Below, piece by piece: positions 61,453 to 64,000 of a stretch of 64,000 nucleotides of DNA. A model generated the notes under the pieces. The model ran no database searches, was not told the DNA's origin, and was given only the letters and a program-made list of their open reading frames with translations. The number at the start of each line of letters is the position of its first letter. Position 1 is the first letter of the stretch. The stretch comes from Torymus aiolomorphi (Eukaryota > Arthropoda > Insecta > Hymenoptera > Torymidae): positions 119,418,321-119,482,320 of the forward strand of contig CM070877.1 of assembly GCA_036365515.1 (NCBI GenBank), read 5' to 3'. A program made the position numbers and the translations under genes.

Positions 61453-61955
61453 GTATTGCATTCATGATCAAGTGCCAATTTTTACATACTCTTAACTTTA
61501 TAAACTATCCCAAGTTCTGTGCAGTTAACTTCGGTAAAAATTAAAGTCAAGCTATTTTTAAACTTTTGAGATCAATGCACTCGGAATCTATACATTTATA
61601 TCTTCCGATATACGCGTAATTTCAGTTTTACGTCAAACATTATCGCATTATACGTGAAAGTAAGCCGTGTTTCTTATACGATTACGGTAACAAAGACCAT
61701 CAGAATTGAGCTGGTTATATAATTTTTTTATAAATATCGTCATGTACAGAGTTTATTTTCAGATAAACATTTTATGCAATCGAATTTAGAAAGATATAAG
61801 GTCGGTTATACAACAGCAGATAAAAAATTACGCGTGTGTTATAACATTTAACACCTGATTATTTATACGGTAACACTTATGTATTCAACTTCCTCCTTTC
61901 AGCTTGATCTTCTATATTATTATTCAAATTAAATTCCGAAAACCTTCGATTCCAG
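61453..61955 (+). other. ush: u-shaped intron between exons a and b
   Basis: 503-bp AT-rich GT-AG intron ending TTCGATTCCAG. No embedded gene or repeat seen. Confidence 0.75.
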
Positions 61956-62394
61956 AGCTCACGAACGCACCGCAATCAGTGCCACTCGCAGGCGGGCGGA
62001 CAGGTGCCGTCGCGGCCTAACTCTGTGCAGGATTTAAGTCCCAAGTCCACCTGCGTCGTCGACGAGGACTCGAACACCGCGGCGGGGCGCGACGAGGACG
62101 CCTCGGTCGGCGGCCGAGCCTCCTCGGCCTCGTCCTCGAGCACTGGCAGCAGTCGGCGGAATGCCGACTCGGCGAGGCGCTCCTCGGACGAGGTGGCGCA
62201 CCACGAGCCCAAGAGGGCGAAGCTGGAGGAGGAGACGGTGGCTGTCGTCGCGCCACCGAGACTGAGACTGAATGCTAGTCTGGCGACGGACCCGGCCCTC
62301 AGACCGCAGGCCGTCGCCGCCCTCACCATCAAGCCCGAGAACGCGGCCTCGCCGCCACATTCCACGCCGGCACTCTCGACGGGCCTTCAAAATG
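61956..62394 (+). CDS. ush: u-shaped exon b
   Basis: Acceptor TTCCAG ends at 61955. The donor ATG|GTGAGT follows 62394. It enters in phase 0, in agreement with exon a, and leaves with one base of a split codon, giving 146 full codons. It opens SSRTHRNQCHSQAGGQ and continues as a low-complexity, Ser/Asp/Ala-rich linker. A likely monopartite nuclear localisation signal, EPKRAKLEEE, lies near 62208-62237. There is no zinc finger in this exon. In the FOG family the region between the N-terminus and the first finger is poorly conserved, which fits. The overlapping frames on both strands here reflect high GC content and are not genes. Confidence 0.8.
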
Positions 62395-62776
62395 GTGAGT
62401 CGCAATTGTTTCAATTTTTCGATTGTATTACACTTGAGACTAGTCGAATTCGTAATTGTTTTGTACGGTAACTTCTGTTTTCGAACCTAATTGCGCGTTT
62501 TACAAGTGACTCAGCGGAAAAAAGGAAAAATGTGGCTCGAACGCAGCGGGATACTTACCGGACCCCATTCCTTTCTTCACCTTGCGTATCGAAAACACGA
62601 GGGCAGCGAGTCACTAACCACAAATACTCCCTCACAGCTCGCTGCATCTCCCAACACGAACACACACGCATATGAAAATATCTCGCGATAACGAATCTCC
62701 GATCTTATCTGCCTGACGATGATCGGACCTCGGATAGGAGAAAAAACTAATCCGAGCCCCGGCTTCTTGATTGCAG
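62395..62776 (+). other. ush: u-shaped intron between exons b and c
   Basis: 382-bp GT-AG intron ending CTTCTTGATTGCAG. Nothing else recognised. Confidence 0.75.
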
Positions 62777-63302
62777 CGATAGCCACGGGTCGCCTGTTCA
62801 TGCTGCCCAACGACGGCAAGGACGGCCTGGGCGTGGAAGCTGCTGCGGTCGCTGCAGCCGCCGCAGCAGCCGCTGCCTCGAGACCCACCGCCCTGATCTG
62901 TCCGCCCTGCGGCATCCGGTTCAGCTCGGCGAGCACTCTGGAGGCCCATCAGAAGTACTACTGCTCGCACAGGCCGCGACTGGAGAGCGACGCCGAGAAC
63001 AACGACGAGGACGATGAGAAGTCCGGCGGTGGCGGTGGTAGTTCTGCCGGCGGCAGCGGCAACGCCAAGTTCGAGTCGCGGAAGGCCTACGCCTGCCCGC
63101 ACTGCTCCTACAGCGCCGACAAGAAGGTGTCGCTGAACCGGCACATGAGGATGCACGCATCCTCGCCCGTGCAGTCCATTCAGCCCGCCTCGGCGATGCC
63201 CGTCGGATCGGCCCAGTCGACCGGCCAGCACAACAGTATCGTCGCCTCCAACGGATCGCTCAACGAGGAGGCGGAGAGATACTGCCGGAACTGTGATATC
63301 AG
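62777..63302 (+). CDS. ush: u-shaped exon c with zinc fingers
   Basis: This exon identifies the gene. It starts at 62777 with two bases completing an Ala codon and reads IATGRLFMLPNDGK, then a polyalanine tract. The first finger (62899-62964) is the FOG-type CCHC form: C-P-P-C, the core GIRFSSASTLEAHQ, then YYC, with Cys replacing the last His. This is the type that contacts GATA N-fingers. An acidic and Gly/Ser-rich linker follows. A classical C2H2 finger, CPHC to HMRMH, lies at 63094-63156. A third finger opens at 63283 with CRNC and is cut by the next intron after AG of an Arg codon (donor ATCAG|GTCAGT). Fly Ush and vertebrate FOG proteins carry up to nine fingers; the rest must lie beyond the window. 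Confidence 0.93.
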
Positions 63303-63852
63303 GTCAGTCTTACTCCTAACCGGAGTACTCTTATATTTATATCTATTTTAGAACGCTTTTCTACTCTATTCGTCAAATTGTAGTCAAAATTTCATTATGG
63401 AAACTTTTACTACACTTAATTCTCGTGATAAATGTTATTAAAGATATTAATTTTTCTGTAGGCGCACGATATGATTCTATTTGTAGCGATAATTTATCAT
63501 AGATTTCCTCGACCAAAGTCTCACTTGTGTATATATAACTGTATAGTCAGAGTTGTTAATTGGAGTTTCCGTTTCCGATTTAATCAAAATTACTCATACT
63601 ACTTATAAACTTATTATTACAGTAAGATTATTAATAAATGATTATAACTTAAAAATTTGTATTACTCATAAAGACATTACCAACGTTTGAGCTATAAAAA
63701 TTCATGTCAATCACGAACAGTTGCTTATCGTTAAAGAGACATAACTGGAGCCTCCATACTAACTTTATCAATGAATTTTTGAACGTTCATTAAAACTTAA
63801 AGGAAAAGTATTATAATAAAAAATAAAGTTCTTTTTTCCGCTGGCTCGACAG
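63303..63852 (+). other. ush: u-shaped intron splitting a zinc finger
   Basis: 550-bp AT-rich GT-AG intron ending GGCTCGACAG. It lies between the Arg and Phe codons of the CDIRF motif. No repeat or gene inside. Confidence 0.8.
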
Positions 63853-64000
63853 GTTCAGCTCGCAAAGGACGTACCGGGCGCACAAGATGCACTACTGCAG
63901 TACGAGGCACGTGGTGAAGGACACGCCGACGGTGGGCGCGAGCGCATCTGGCAGCGGCTCGGCGAGCGCCTCCTCGCTCAAAGGCTCGCCGCCGACGAGC
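63853..64000 (+). CDS. ush: u-shaped exon d, partial
   Basis: Acceptor at 63851-63852; the first base completes the split Arg codon. It then reads FSSQRTYRAHKMHYC, with His at 63881-63883 and the final Cys at 63896-63898. These complete the second FOG-type CCHC finger begun in exon c. A Ser/Gly/Ala-rich linker (ASASGSGSASASSLKGSPPT) follows and the exon continues past the window edge. No stop is seen. Confidence 0.88.

Noticed and set aside
62017..63231. Long minus-strand frames opposite u-shaped exons
   Set aside because: Shadow frames caused by the GC-rich codon bias of the real plus-strand exons.

Overview
The window is animal nuclear DNA, most likely from an insect and probably a parasitoid (chalcid-like) wasp. 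The host guess is inference. It rests on spliced exons of the FOG-family gene u-shaped, a decayed ankyrin-repeat gene of the kind abundant in such wasps, a Pao-type gag, PIF/Harbinger relics, very CpG-rich non-coding islands and many (GA)n tracts. There is no bacterial-style operon, CRISPR array or phage. About 95 percent of the window is non-coding.

Layout. (1) 1-14.6 kb is an AT-rich transposon graveyard. It holds a CA microsatellite, a dispersed repeat with a tRNA-like module and a second copy 9 kb away, a foldback element (3.7-4.2 kb), an ankyrin-repeat pseudogene (4.5-5.7 kb), a PIF/Harbinger-type cassette (two MADF genes and a HARBI1-like transposase, 6.9-10.7 kb, each carrying small frameshifts) and several MITE-like palindromes. 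(2) 14.6-54 kb alternates AT-rich DNA with CpG-rich islands that repeatedly combine CGCG runs, TATATATA tracts and (GA)n/(CT)n. No protein-coding gene could be supported there. Embedded are a nested 1.5-kb inverted-repeat element (18.3-19.8 kb), a broken Pao gag fragment (21.7-22.9 kb), a tRNA-type SINE (25.7-26.0 kb), a TTAA-flanked palindrome (32.5-33.1 kb), a small MITE (38.2 kb) and a 2.1-kb foldback element with 0.7-kb arms and an internal inverted 28-bp satellite (47.8-49.9 kb). (3) 54.8-58.9 kb holds a 3.2-kb foldback element containing a MITE, a mitochondrial COX1 insertion (NUMT), an inner inverted-repeat element and ~95-bp arrays, followed by a second TTAA-flanked element. (4) 61.2-64.0 kb holds four exons of u-shaped on the plus strand. 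All splice phases agree, and the gene runs off the right edge.

The only host gene supported is u-shaped, which encodes a zinc-finger cofactor of GATA factors. Its first coding exon was not found. The islands upstream may be its regulatory DNA or a long 5' intron, but this is inference. The most unusual material is the set of foldback elements built from phased short repeats and the COX1 fragment lodged between a foldback arm and an inner element.
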